From NCBI RefSeq assembly GCF_002994745.2, contig NC_037089.1, positions 77,958,347 to 78,022,346 of the forward strand: DNA of 64,000 bases, given 5' to 3'. The stretch is from Rosa chinensis. Taxonomy: Eukaryota > Streptophyta > Magnoliopsida > Rosales > Rosaceae. The position numbers and the translations under genes were made by a program. Below the pieces are notes generated by a model that worked only from the letters and a program-made list of their open reading frames with translations, ran no database searches and was not told where the DNA came from. This document shows, one piece after another, positions 12,423-22,715 of this stretch (position 1 is the stretch's first letter; every line of letters begins with the position of its first letter).

Positions 12423-12690
12423 TAAGAAAATTGTCTCATTTCTCTTTGGTCCAAATTGGTTCATGGCCCAAAATTTGTTGCAAACTTGCGTTACTGCTTT
12501 TTGTGAATTGCAATGATCACAGGCCCATTATCCAGCAACAACTGGGCCGTAGATCCGGAAAGAGCTGGATCCAAGGTCCAAAATTGTCTGCGCCAACCAA
12601 CCTCCCTCATCTTCTTCCTCACCATCGACTCATCAGCATCACATGAACCAATCTCTCTCACCACCTTAACCCGAAGAGAGAGAGAGAAAG
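12423..12690 (+). promoter_or_regulatory. Remaining proximal upstream region of lipoyl synthase
   Basis: Only 268 bp of non-Helitron sequence separate the Helitron 5' end from the lipoyl synthase start codon. A pyrimidine-rich stretch (about 12596-12665) and GA-repeats just before the ATG look like a 5' UTR. No TATA box was seen with confidence. Promoter activity is inferred from position only. Confidence 0.4.
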
Positions 12691-15125
12691 ATGCAGACCC
12701 GGTTCTCAGCCCTAACCCGAACCCTAAAGTCCACGACCCGATCCTTCTCCTCCTCCTCCACGCCGTCAACCACATCCTCCTCCCAATTCCCGCCAACTCT
12801 GGCGGGCCTCCGGGCCCGCCTCGCCGCTGAGTCTCCCACTCTCACGGAGTTCGTCGAAGGCGAAGGTCCGTACTCCGTGGAGGTCGGGACGAAGAAGAAG
12901 CCGCTGCCGAAGCCGAGATGGATGAAGGAGTCGATTCCCGGCGGTGAGAAGTACACGCAGATTAAGAAGAAGCTCAGGGAATTGAAGCTCCACACGGTCT
13001 GCGAGGAGGCCAAGTGTCCCAACCTCGGCGAGTGCTGGTCCGGCGGCGAAACCGGAACGGCCACCGCCACGATCATGATTCTCGGCGACACGTGTACCCG
13101 CGGGTGCAGGTGAGGTGTTCGACGAAATGTGTGTGAGAGATGAGGTTATGGTTTTCGTGGTTGGAATGTTGATTGGAAATGTGTGCAGGTTTTGTAATGT
13201 GAAGACTTCAAGGACTCCACCGCCGCCGGACCCCAATGAGCCGGCGAATGTGGCGGAGGCGATTGCGTCGTGGGGGTTGGACTATGTGGTGATTACTAGC
13301 GTGGACCGGGATGATATGCCTGATCAAGGGAGTGGACATTTTGCTGAGACCGTGATCAAGTTGAAGAAGCTCAAACCCAATATGCTAATCGAGGCTTTAA
13401 GTATGTTTTCACTTTTGAAATTTCTTTGCTTTGGCTAAGTGGTTTTGATTATGAATTACGGTATGCATTGTTTGTATTAGGCTGGTTATGAAATTATGGA
13501 TATCTATTATTATTCCATTGTATGCACAAATTGTTAGGGAGTAGCTGATAGATAGGGTTGGCAATTGTGTGGTTAGGTTTCGTTTATGTCTATGCTTTCA
13601 ATATGTGGTTCAGTTTTCATATTTGTTCTGTGTTTGCGTGTTGTAGTTCCTGATTTTCGAGGGGATTCGGGTTGTGTCAAGAAAGTTGCAACATCAGGAC
13701 TAGATGTCCTTGCTCACAATATTGAGACCGTTGAAGAGCTTCAGAGTGCAGTAAGGGATCATCGGGCGAATTTCAAACAATCTTTAGATGTTCTGATGAT
13801 GGCCAAAGAGTACGCTCCTGCTGGGACACTGACAAAGACTTCAGTGATGTTAGGTTGTGGGGAAACACCTGATCAGGTTGTGAAGACAATGGAGAAGGTG
13901 AGAGCAGCGGGTGTTGATGTGATGACTTTTGGTCAATATATGCGACCCTCAAAGCGCCATATGCCTGTGTCTGAATACGTCACTCCTGAGGCTTTTGATA
14001 AGTATCGAGAGATAGGCGAGGAAATGGTATGCTTCTATCTTTTGTTTTTATATATCCTTGTTAGAGCTAGTTCTCCTATGCATTACAAGTTCTTTCTTAA
14101 TTCCTTGTAGTTTGGGGAAACTTTTTTGGGGATGGTAGTATTTCTTGCATGTCATACTTTTCATGCTCAAGAGTGTGTTGGCTAGGAAAACAGCAATGGC
14201 ACCATATTACTTGCCCTTTCAAGTTCTTCTTTACTTTAATGTCAGCATTGATAGAAAATTTCTCCTCTTCTGACTTACTAGTATCTATTTAAAACCACTC
14301 CGATGCCATAACCTATTAGCTGTAGTAGTGGTTCTCACCTCTCATTTTGGTTAAAGGGATGTGCAATGCAATGCAGTATGACTAACTCTTACAAGGAAAG
14401 ATGCATTGAGTGGCCCAGAATCTTGTTATGGACCACTAATTTATAGAAAGAGTGGTTCAATAGATATTACAAGACTCTTAAATCACTCAGGGTTTAGCCC
14501 TAAATGTCAACTACGATGTGTTGCTGAAATAAAGATTAGAGGATTTGATTATAGTTTATATACTCACAGTTCAACACTATAGACCAATGACCGTAATGGT
14601 CCTTATTGTCCTGGTTGTTCCCAATTCCTAAACCTGGAAACCAGATCTTAGGCATAGGTATCCTGTGTGTGGTGATTCTATAACATTTACATTCTATATT
14701 TTATATTATCATAATTTGAATATACAAATTCTCACTTTCTTTAAGGTTGGGGCCTGATTTGTGTCTTGTGCTATGATTCAATTAATTAGCTTTGGCTTTA
14801 AATAAAGTGCAGGGAACAACTGATCGATTATATCATTCTATAATTGTTACTTTACCAAATGTGTCTGCGATCATTTTCATTGTTGGGAAAGTAGATCATT
14901 GAATATACACCAAATAGACAGATTGATTTGATATCATTTCATCACCTCAATCATCTGATCAGAATGTATAACAGATGAATTAACTATGTACTTTGAATGG
15001 AACAGGGGTTCCGGTATGTGGCATCTGGTCCCATGGTCAGGTCGTCATACAAAGCAGGTGAATACTATATCAAATCTATGATAGAGGCCGATCGGGCTGC
15101 ATCCTTGCACCCTTCTGCCGCATGA
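12691..15125 (+). CDS. LIP1: Lipoyl synthase, mitochondrial (radical SAM), four exons
   Basis: Model: join(12691..13109, 13189..13400, 13647..14026, 15006..15125), all GT-AG, 376 residues. It inserts two sulfurs into protein-bound octanoyl groups to make lipoyl cofactors for pyruvate and 2-oxoglutarate dehydrogenases and the glycine cleavage H protein. The first 30 or so residues are Ser/Thr/Arg-rich, a typical mitochondrial presequence. C104, C109 and C115 ([12 protein letters not shown]) bind the auxiliary 4Fe-4S cluster. C135, C139 and C142 (CTRGCRFC) bind the radical-SAM cluster. The C terminus has the conserved [10 protein letters not shown]. Length and sequence match the plant mitochondrial enzyme closely, and the frame is intact. 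Intron 3 is 979 bp. A Helitron ends 268 bp upstream. Confidence 0.95.
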
Positions 15126-16105
15126 TGAGTGGGTTTATTTCCTACATACAAAATTTTCATGTCTGTATTGTCATAAAGTATCAGTCTGTATTCTTTTCCC
15201 CTTGCTCAGCTCAGCCTGTATTGTACAAGTAATGATTATACAGGCTGAAGCTTACATGGGCTTGACACTGTTATGCTCTGTTCGAGCTGTATCCTCAATT
15301 CATTGTAATTACCAGATATTGCTCCGCTGCTCCGTTGAGGGCTTGTTTTCCTCTCATTGCTGCTGTCAATCTGCTTATTAAGAGTCTACTAACAAGAATA
15401 ATTGCTTCCCTCTTGAATGAAAATCTACTTATGCAGCTCCTTTTTCTGTTCCGGATTCCACTTTGCCACGAAACACACACGAGAGACTGATACAGTTGAT
15501 TCTTCGTTTTCGCTGAATGGACCAAACGGGGTTGGGGGGTCCTCCTTGGGGCCTCAACCACTTACTCACTCACTATTACTACCGACTACTGACTGTACTG
15601 GGTACTAGAATTCAGAAACTCAGATGGTCTTCATGCTCAAGCTTTTCGTTTTTGTATTGAACTTCAGGATCTCCTGTTGGTAGGTCACATGCATCCCTCT
15701 GGGACCATATCTTGATGGTGGCGTATGCATATATATCAATTTTGTCCGTACTAAAACCTTTCTGTTCTTCTTTTCTCTTTTTCTTTTTTCAAAACCTTTT
15801 ATACCATCTTCTCAAAAAAAAAAAAAAAACACCTTTTAACTTTTATACCCCTCCTGTGGAAAGTGACCAAGCAAAAAAGTGAGAGGCCCTCTCACTGTAA
15901 ATTAACCAAACCGGACCAAACCCTCTTATCAATATCTCCGCCCCTGTAAAACAGTCCGTCTCTTTCACACTACCCCCACATCGATTTTATGACCGTTAAA
16001 ATTCAAATGTCTTTCCCACCCTCACCCTCACCCTCACCCTCTAGTCTCTACCACTAACCACTCTGACACTCCCTGCTCTGAGTTTTTCGCAAGCCAAATC
16101 CATAA
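15126..16105 (+). other. 3' region of LIP1 and intergenic DNA before the MGCC gene
   Basis: The first 150-200 bp are probably the LIP1 3' UTR. The rest has no convincing gene. Pyrimidine-rich sequence and CCCTCA repeats at about 16017-16042 lie just upstream of the MGCC reading frame. Confidence 0.5.
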
Positions 16106-17106
16106 ATGGGTTGCTGTTTGGGCACCGCCAGGACCCCAAAACCAGTCCCACCACACCCCAACCCCAACCCCCCCGCCACCACCACCACCACCACCACCAT
16201 CCCCACTACCACGCCAAGAAACCCAACTCTCTGACCCAAGCCCATGTCGAAAAACCCGAAACCAGATCCCCACCACCACCGCTGGTTGTGGAAGAAGAAA
16301 CTGTGAAAGAGGTCCTTTCCGAAACCCCAATTTTCAAGCCACAAAACCCAGAAATTCCGCCAGAGAAAAACACCCTTTCGCCTCCGAAAGAAGAACCAAA
16401 TTTGGCGGAAGAAGAACCCAAATTGCAAGCTGAGCCGCCGCCCAAAGAGGCGGCGGTTTCCGAGGCTTCTCAGCTTTCAGAGCCGTGTGGGATCAGCGAG
16501 AGCTACTCGTACTCAACGACGACGACCACCACTACTATTGCAGATGCCAGAGAAGACGAAGCTACCAGTAATCGGAAGCGGGAATTGGGCCCCAGAGCAA
16601 ATGGGTCTTCTGGGCCGGTGGTGCGGCGGAAGCGTCCTTACTCCGGCGAGGTTGCTAGCCAGAGAGAGAAAGGGCCCAAGCCGCCGCGGAGGACGCCGGA
16701 GCCAGCGGCTGGGAAGAGGAACCGGACGGAGACGACGTCGTTCCGGGGACGGGAATCGGGTCAGCTGAGGACCATGCAGCGGAGTGGTGCGGTTCCTACT
16801 GGAGTGAGGCGTGAAACGGTGTCGTCCAGGTCGAGGTCACCGGCTACCCGGAATGCGGGTGGAGTGAATCGAGCGGGTAGAGGAAAGAGCCCCGCCAAGG
16901 TGACCGGACGAGCCGGTGGCAGTTCTTCCTCGGTGGGTGTAGAGGAGAGTGAGAAGAAGGGTAACAACGAGCCTAAAGAGGAAGTGTTGGCCGGAAAAAA
17001 GGAGCCTGAAGAGGAGCAACGAAACGACGGCGTTTCACAGCCGCAGCAGGGGAAGGAGTCCCTTGACAACCCTCTGGTTTCGTTAGAGTGCTTCATCTTT
17101 GTCTAG
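16106..17106 (+). pseudogene. MGCC-start Pro/Ser/Arg-rich plant protein, frameshifted near the N terminus
   Basis: The ATG at 16106 starts MGCCLGTARTPKP, an N-myristoylation/palmitoylation-like start seen in a plant family of uncharacterised Ser/Arg-rich proteins. That frame stops after 42 codons. The long frame (about 16111-17106, roughly 330 residues) carries the family features: EEETVKEVLSETP, a SISES-like stretch (CGISESYSYS) before a Thr run, many RSRSP/RGRES-type basic motifs, and the terminal NPLVSLECFIF. The two frames join if one C is missing from the seven-C run at 16168-16174. The gene either carries a real 1-bp deletion or this is a base-calling error. Function is unknown; membrane attachment is inferred from the start only. 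No intron was seen. Confidence 0.7.
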
Positions 17107-18107
17107 TTGTTTTTATGGTTGCATTTTGTCCTAGTGTCTCTCTTTGTTAGGGGAATCGAGCAAAACATGCTTTGATAGTAGCTTGGAGTAGCAAAACCAG
17201 TACTTTGAAGAAATGGAAAAATTGTTCTTGCTTTCGAAAACAATGTAAATTCTCGCGAAATGGTATCAAGAATGTTCTTGTTGTTGCTTGATCTTTCTAT
17301 TTATCCAGGTGTTCTTGTTCATGTTGCTCAATCCAAAGTTCTTTCTGTTTTGATTAAATAAAGTTGAGATTTGCAAAATGTCTAGGGATATGAAGTAGTA
17401 ATGGTCCTGGAATTGGTATCTTTCCTTTGGGATAGGTTGGGAATGAGTAGGACAAAGCCTGTGTAGTTCTTTCCCTTTCGTCATTTCATTGGTGACTCTG
17501 GTAAGCTTCCTAGGGATAGAAGGCTTCCAGCTAGCATGCTGGGGTTGTCTTTGCCTCTGTCCTGTGCTTGAAAACGTTTGTATCGCTGGGAGTTTCCTGT
17601 GACTGCTTGCTTCCTCAGATAGTACTCTTTTATCTCAGGTTTGTAAGAACAGTAGTGCATGTTGTGCAGAAGCCAGCAGGTGATCGATGACTGACCGCGC
17701 GACTTTACATGTGAAGACATTTCCCTTGATTAGGCTTCAACAGTAGTGTGTGTGTGGATCCTTTTCTTGTAAACTAATTGATGACTCTTGTTAACCAATG
17801 CAGAGGACTAAACATTATCCTAACCGATTGTCATTACTCTTTGAGGATCGGCGTTTGATTTCATGGGACAGGGATTCATTCATATAAAACTCAGTGGATG
17901 TGAATTTGGATCCTCTTAAAACATCATCAGTTCACATCGACCTAACTATACATAAGTAGACAACTGTGGAATGTACATATCACTCGACTCTTGCCTACTA
18001 CTGGCTTTCCTATGTTCAAAAGTTGTCAACTGACCCAAGTATGATGTAAAAAAAAAAAAAAACTTGGATTTTGCAGTCACATTCATGTCTGGATTTGGCT
18101 TAGGAAT
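17107..18107. other. Convergent 3' intergenic region
   Basis: This lies between the ends of the MGCC gene (+) and the membrane-protein gene (-). The left 200-300 bp are probably 3' UTR. No coding or repeat structure was recognised. Confidence 0.5.
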
Positions 18108-19779
18108 TTAGCTTGAGGAGTGGGGGGTAGAAGTTGAAGCATGGCCTGCGTCGATGGAGTGGAGAGGCCAAGTGACGTGCTCGCGAGGACATGGTGCTGG
18201 AGCAGGGTGTGCAATGAAGGTAGGAGTTTCTTCTCCGGGCATCACTACAGATACTTCTCTAGCATAATTTGTAATCTGCAGAAACAAAGAAAGAGGCTAC
18301 AGGTCAATTCAAATTACGTCAGCTTTAACATTTACCGACAATGTCACAGTGAAAAGAACCATATTCAACTGTAAAAAGGGAGGCATGGCATGCTTTGAAT
18401 CTTCCACTCTTACAGTACAAGAAAAGAAGATAAAAGCTGATATTATAGTCATTCCTTCCTTCTCGACTAGGCTAACAAGAAATATATAAAGAATTTCTTC
18501 ATTAACCTTTTAATACTAAACCTGTCTGCAGAATACATAACACAGCCCTTCAAATTAACCAAGTGTTCTCGAAATACACTGTGAATTAAGAAATCTAGTC
18601 AATCGCGTCGCGACGCTTGGCATAAGGTAGTGAAAATCAAGCTAACTGAGTCAATTATATGATAGTGTTTTTCCTTAAACAATAGATGCATGCCCTTTTT
18701 CGAGATCATATACATATAGAAAACATCAACGTTTTTGGCACATATGGTGACTTTGAACCTAGAATTCCATAAAGAAGAACTTCCTAACATAGGTCCTCGC
18801 ACGCAAGCATGTGATAAGTTTGGATTTCCATGCTTGAATTTGGGTATCAATTAGTTATTGAAATCAATAATGTCTTCATTTCTGAAATTTCAGATGCAAA
18901 TCTCCCAGGTTGATAACAAGAATACAAACCAAGCACACAGAAAACATCTATATAGGAACAAAGAAAAAACACTGATAATGCAAAATGATTTGTAAGTGAT
19001 GCAAAATGATTTGAGAGTGATGAAATGGTAATAAATTATAATTTTGGGTTAATAATGCAGGTACTATGCAGTATAACACAGACATAGTGCAACCCACTAT
19101 AGAATTAGAAACTCCACATTATACCTCTAATCAACTTTTTAAGCAACCATGACCTGTAATCCTTAACCTAAACCACCAGCAACCAACTCAATTAGCTAAA
19201 TTAAGCTTGAATAATCACTTAGGGAAAGCTATTGAATTTTTAATTAATGAGTTGGTAGACAATTTCAAAAGGAACATATATTCCGAATATTATTCCATGT
19301 GGCTTAGTTCTATATCTGTTTTGGTTTGAACTCTGATGTATGATGTTTCCAGCTTTCGGATTATTAGTTGAACGATGAACTTCTCTCAAAAATGGATTTA
19401 GTGACTTCAGATAATCAAATAGGGAAAGAAAAAAACTTGGAAATATTACTTGAAGGCGTACTTTGAGCACCAAATTAAAGCTTACTTTAGAAGAGTTGTG
19501 ATCAAGCTTGGGATTGTTATCGTAGACGAAATGTGTCCGAGAAGTATGACTGAGCTGTGATGTTGTTCTGGGCCTCCTGAAGAATCTCTCGAAAATCGCC
19601 ATAACAATAAACATTGATATGAGGATGGCAGTAGCAACAAAACCCATGTACACAGCATTGACAGAGTTGCTGAAATTGCTACTCCATTGCTCATCTTCTT
19701 TCTCTGTATTTTGATTTAGTGGAGCTGCCATTGGAGGTATCAGAGCCGTGGTGGTTCTCCAACTTTCTCCACCTCCCAT
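18108..19779 (-). CDS. Small plant single-pass membrane protein, two exons, function unknown
   Basis: Model: complement(join(18108..18275, 19486..19779)), 153 residues, 1,210-bp intron with GT-AG ends (GTAAGC donor, TTTCTGCAG acceptor) at a codon boundary. Exon 1 codes an N-terminal Pro/Thr-rich part, then FSNSVNAVYMGFVATAIL, the start of one membrane helix (about residues 41-66) ending in basic RFFRRPR. Exon 2 codes REVSVVMPGEETPTFIAHPA, then PAPCP and WPLH. The NSVNAVY...GFVATA and MPGE..PTFIAHPAP motifs mark a plant-specific family known to me only as uncharacterised or proline-rich membrane proteins. The topology is inferred. Without exon 2 the intron read-through gives a misleading longer frame to 19240. 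Confidence 0.85.
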
Positions 19780-19924
19780 TACTATTCTCAGCAGAACAGA
19801 GAAAAATAAACAAGGATGAAGGAAGAGACACGAGTTGGAAACTTGAGATGAGGTTTTATATATATTGTTTAAGCTACTTGACTGTTCATAGGTTGGGCTT
19901 TACTGCCTTTACAGACTTTTTAGA

Positions 19925-19941
19925 ACCATATTAGGAGTTTT
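19925..19941. repeat. Left target-site duplication of the LINE
   Basis: ACCATATTAGGAGTTTT borders the LINE poly-T end. The right copy is split: ACCATATTAG lies at 21623-21632, and the remainder follows the Copia insertion at about 26954-26965. Confidence 0.8.
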
Positions 19942-21622
19942 TTTTTTTTTTTTTGAATCAATCCAGCAATGATTGTATTACTAAAACTCAAGCCAGAATG
20001 ACAATTACATACCCCTCCGCTACCATTCAAAGATAGCCAAGAGGTTGTGGAGGTAACACATGGTACATAGAACTAGACCACTCATTAGACATTAAGTGCT
20101 CACTTGTTAAAGCAAGCCTATTAACTATGAAAACTCTAGGACATAGTAATAGGCATAGTTCAAAATGAAAACTAAATTTTCTCTTTGCCCTTTGTACTAG
20201 GGCTAGGAGATTTCTTTGAATACAAGACACTTAAAACTTCTTCAGCTGGGACTTTCCTTGCTTTAGACGGGTTCTTGTTTCTAGAGCCTAGAGGCCGACC
20301 CTTCTTCTTCTTGCCCCCCCGCGTGCTCTATTTTTGCAACCTCAGTTGGCATTGAAGCGAAAGGCATCATCACTTCATTTGGGACAAACACACCTCCTGG
20401 GGTCTCAATGAGTCCCAGCGACTTGGCACTAAACTTGGAAGAAAACTCGGGCATTTTGACCTTCTTTGCAGCAGCATCAGTTTCTCTTTTCTCTTGCAGC
20501 GCGGCAAAAAAGCACTTGAGCTTCTTTGGGGAGGTGAAAGGGGATGAAGGTCTGCCTCGTTTTATGGTTTGCTGCTCATTTTCTACCGACGCTAATGCAA
20601 GAGTCTGATCCTGCTGTTTGGCATGATCCTCATTTTCATCCTCATGCTGCATCCCTGAGCGCAACAGAGTATGCTTGATGATAATAGGCTTACGGATTTT
20701 AGAGGCATCCATGCTGCCAAACAGATTCCTTGTAACCGGAAGCATAGGGATTTGTGTTCCCTGAAATCTAAACATGCCATTAGTAAACTGATGGTCCTTG
20801 AATCCAGTGAAAGAGCTTACCACATCCAAACGTGGAGGAGCTGCTGTGTTGCGGTCAGCTTTGAGTGGAGTGGCCACAAGGCAGGTCTCATTGTCATTGA
20901 CAATGAGATTACACTTGCGACATCTGCCAATTAGGTTTTCGAAGAAGAACTCTATTTCTTCAATCACTCCCTGGGCCAGCTTAAGAGTCTTCTTGAGAAT
21001 GAAGCGCTTAGTGATATCATGCTCCACATGGACGCGAACTTTTCTGGTTGCATCGAAAAGCTTCTGATCCATTGCCAAAACACGACCCGCAATGGAGGCG
21101 ACATTGACAATGGTTTCCTTGACTTCCAGTGCCGGTGGGATATTCATGATCTTCACCCACAAGAATAATGTGTTCAGTTTGATTGTCTGAAGTGAGGACA
21201 TCCCATCATAATCATGCAGGATCACCGGGGCTTTGTTTAAGTACCATGGCCCCCCATTAAGTACTTTGTTCTTGTCCTTCCTGAGATCAAAAGAGAACAC
21301 AAAACGGTTTTGAGATAGATTCTGGACCTTGAAACTCTTCTCCAGAACCCAGATGCGACGGAAATGCCTTTGCAGATCTGCTCCACCACAAGGCTTTGCC
21401 GCCAGAGGACGTGCTCGAAGGTAGGCTTGAGATCCCAGTCTCACATTGGCCCCTGCCATGCTAGAGAGATCCACCACAACGTTACCTGCAAGAGCTAAGG
21501 ATGCAGCGAAACTTGCGGTGACATCGTCGATGCCAACCATGATTGAAAGAAGGGACTCGGGTTGAGGCAGCGGTGCCTTAGGATTTGTATTTGAGAGCGG
21601 CAGTGGTGCCTTAGGATTTTTT
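19942..21622 (-). mobile_element. LINE-type retroposon carrying an ORF1-like gene only
   Basis: It begins at a poly-T run (a poly-A tail on the minus strand, 19942-19954) and ends at the right target duplication at 21623. It holds a gag-like ORF1 (20281-21627) but no endonuclease or reverse transcriptase. Only about 320 bp separate the ORF1 stop from the tail. The last 60 bp before the tail (GTAGCGGAGGGGTATGTAAT...) resemble the tail of the element ending at 61764. It is either an internally deleted LINE or a non-autonomous derivative. Confidence 0.7.
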
Positions 21623-21627
21623 ACCAT
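20281..21627 (-). CDS. LINE ORF1 protein (DUF4283 with zinc-knuckle-like motif)
   Basis: The frame is open for 448 codons. It reads GGPWYLNKAPVILHDYDG, then LFLWVKIMNIP, FDATRKVRVHVEHDITKRF and GRCRKCNLIVND. This is the DUF4283/CCHC-type ORF1 of plant L1-type LINEs, an RNA-binding coat protein for the element. The C-terminal third is basic and low in complexity. The first ATG (21627) lies in the target duplication, so the original start may be the ATG of MVGIDDVTASFAAS at about 21540. NPKAPLPLSN/NPKAPLPQPES is a short internal repeat near the N terminus. ORF2 is missing. Confidence 0.75.
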   Translation of the reverse strand: MVKNPKAPLPLSNTNPKAPLPQPESLLSIMVGIDDVTASFAASLALAGNVVVDLSSMAGANVRLGSQAYLRARPLAAKPCGGADLQRHFRRIWVLEKSFKVQNLSQNRFVFSFDLRKDKNKVLNGGPWYLNKAPVILHDYDGMSSLQTIKLNTLFLWVKIMNIPPALEVKETIVNVASIAGRVLAMDQKLFDATRKVRVHVEHDITKRFILKKTLKLAQGVIEEIEFFFENLIGRCRKCNLIVNDNETCLVATPLKADRNTAAPPRLDVVSSFTGFKDHQFTNGMFRFQGTQIPMLPVTRNLFGSMDASKIRKPIIIKHTLLRSGMQHEDENEDHAKQQDQTLALASVENEQQTIKRGRPSSPFTSPKKLKCFFAALQEKRETDAAAKKVKMPEFSSKFSAKSLGLIETPGGVFVPNEVMMPFASMPTEVAKIEHAGGQEEEGSASRL

Positions 21628-21632
21628 ATTAG

Positions 21633-21960
21633 TGTTGTAGTATATATATATTTATATGTCTATCTCCTGTATAAAGAGGGATGCTTAAGTGTAAAGATAG
21701 GTATAGTGACTTGTATGATAACCTTTATGCCAAAGGGGAACAAGCATGGTTATCTCTATCATCACAGCCACAATGCCACATGAGAAAGCTAGAAATGGAG
21801 CTGTCATCCAAGTTGTATTTCATTCTTTAAGTATCTCACATCTCCATTGTATTCCTATAAATACCTCCTTGAATGAGATGAATAAACACACTTGAAAACT
21901 CCATTCTCTCTATGAATTACTCTCTCTCTCTGTGTTTCATTTTATAGTTGTCCTTAAACA
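21633..21960 (+). repeat. 5' LTR of Copia-1
   Basis: It starts TGTTGTAGTATATAT and ends TCCTTAAACA. It contains CCTATAAATACC as a probable TATA region (about 21855) and a (TC)n stretch. Confidence 0.95.
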
Positions 21961-22205
21961 CGTTATCAGCACGAAATTGCTCTAGAATTAGGATCGAAGT
22001 TGAAAAGAGAAGAGGTAGTTCATAATCCAATCGAAGCCATTTTTTCAAACTTACAAAAAACCTCTAAACCCTAGCTCATATCAAAGCCCTTGATTCAAGA
22101 AGCCCAGAACCGGTTTCAGAACCCCCAGAACCGGTCGGAAACCACCCGAACCGGCTGTCGGAAGTTCTGAACCGCTGCCCGAGTGCTGCCGAGCCCCTGC
22201 CCGAG

Positions 22206-22406
22206 TGTCATCGGTGCGGATCAATCGAGCATTCGTTCAAGCAATGCAATGCAAGTACTCAACTAGCTGCAAGCTACAAAGAGTATAGGCAATTCAGGGA
22301 GCAAGAAGCCAACCTTGCCGAAGATGAAGAGAGTGAAGATGTCAATCTCACCATAGAAGACTTCAAAGCTAAACAAGTGCACGAGGATGCAGCAGACTTT
22401 GATTAG
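22206..22406 (+). pseudogene. Copia-1 gag C-terminal remnant (zinc knuckle)
   Basis: The open stretch reads CHRCGSIEHSFKQC (a CCHC zinc knuckle), then an acidic tail DVNLTIEDFKA ending DAADFD and a stop. The related Copia-2 gag (58085-59140) ends the same way (VNLTIADF..., DASDFD). The roughly 290 upstream residues present in Copia-2 are missing here and replaced by a Pro/Glu-rich 'gaaccgg' repeat-like sequence (about 22100-22205). Confidence 0.85.
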
Positions 22407-22715
22407 AATAGTCTTTTCTATTTCCCAATAATGGCAAACGTGCCTTAATCAAATTGTATTGACTCTTTCTCATGTTGCGTACCCAATGAAGTATGATGTC
22501 TAGGAAAGTAATTGAGATCAAGGTATTTAAGCGAGCCTCGCTCCACCAACATCTCTCTACTTTCCTGGTCATATTTCATTGGAATTACCAAACGGATTGA
22601 GCAATTACAATTTGTATATGTTTGATTATGTTTTGTAATAGACTTTGGGAAACCTTGATGTAATCATTGGTTATTTTCCTTATTAATAAAGTATCTCATT
22701 CAATGTCATGGACAT

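Noticed and set aside
12491..13236. Minus-strand frames over LIP1 exon 1
   Set aside because: They are antisense to a well-conserved exon with high GC content.
18141..18374. 77-codon plus-strand frame (MACVDGVERPSD...)
   Set aside because: It is antisense to exon 2 of the membrane-protein gene.
19240..19485. In-frame extension of membrane-protein exon 1 to 179 codons
   Set aside because: This is intron read-through. The GTAAGC donor at 19485 and the conserved exon at 18108-18275 explain the gene better.
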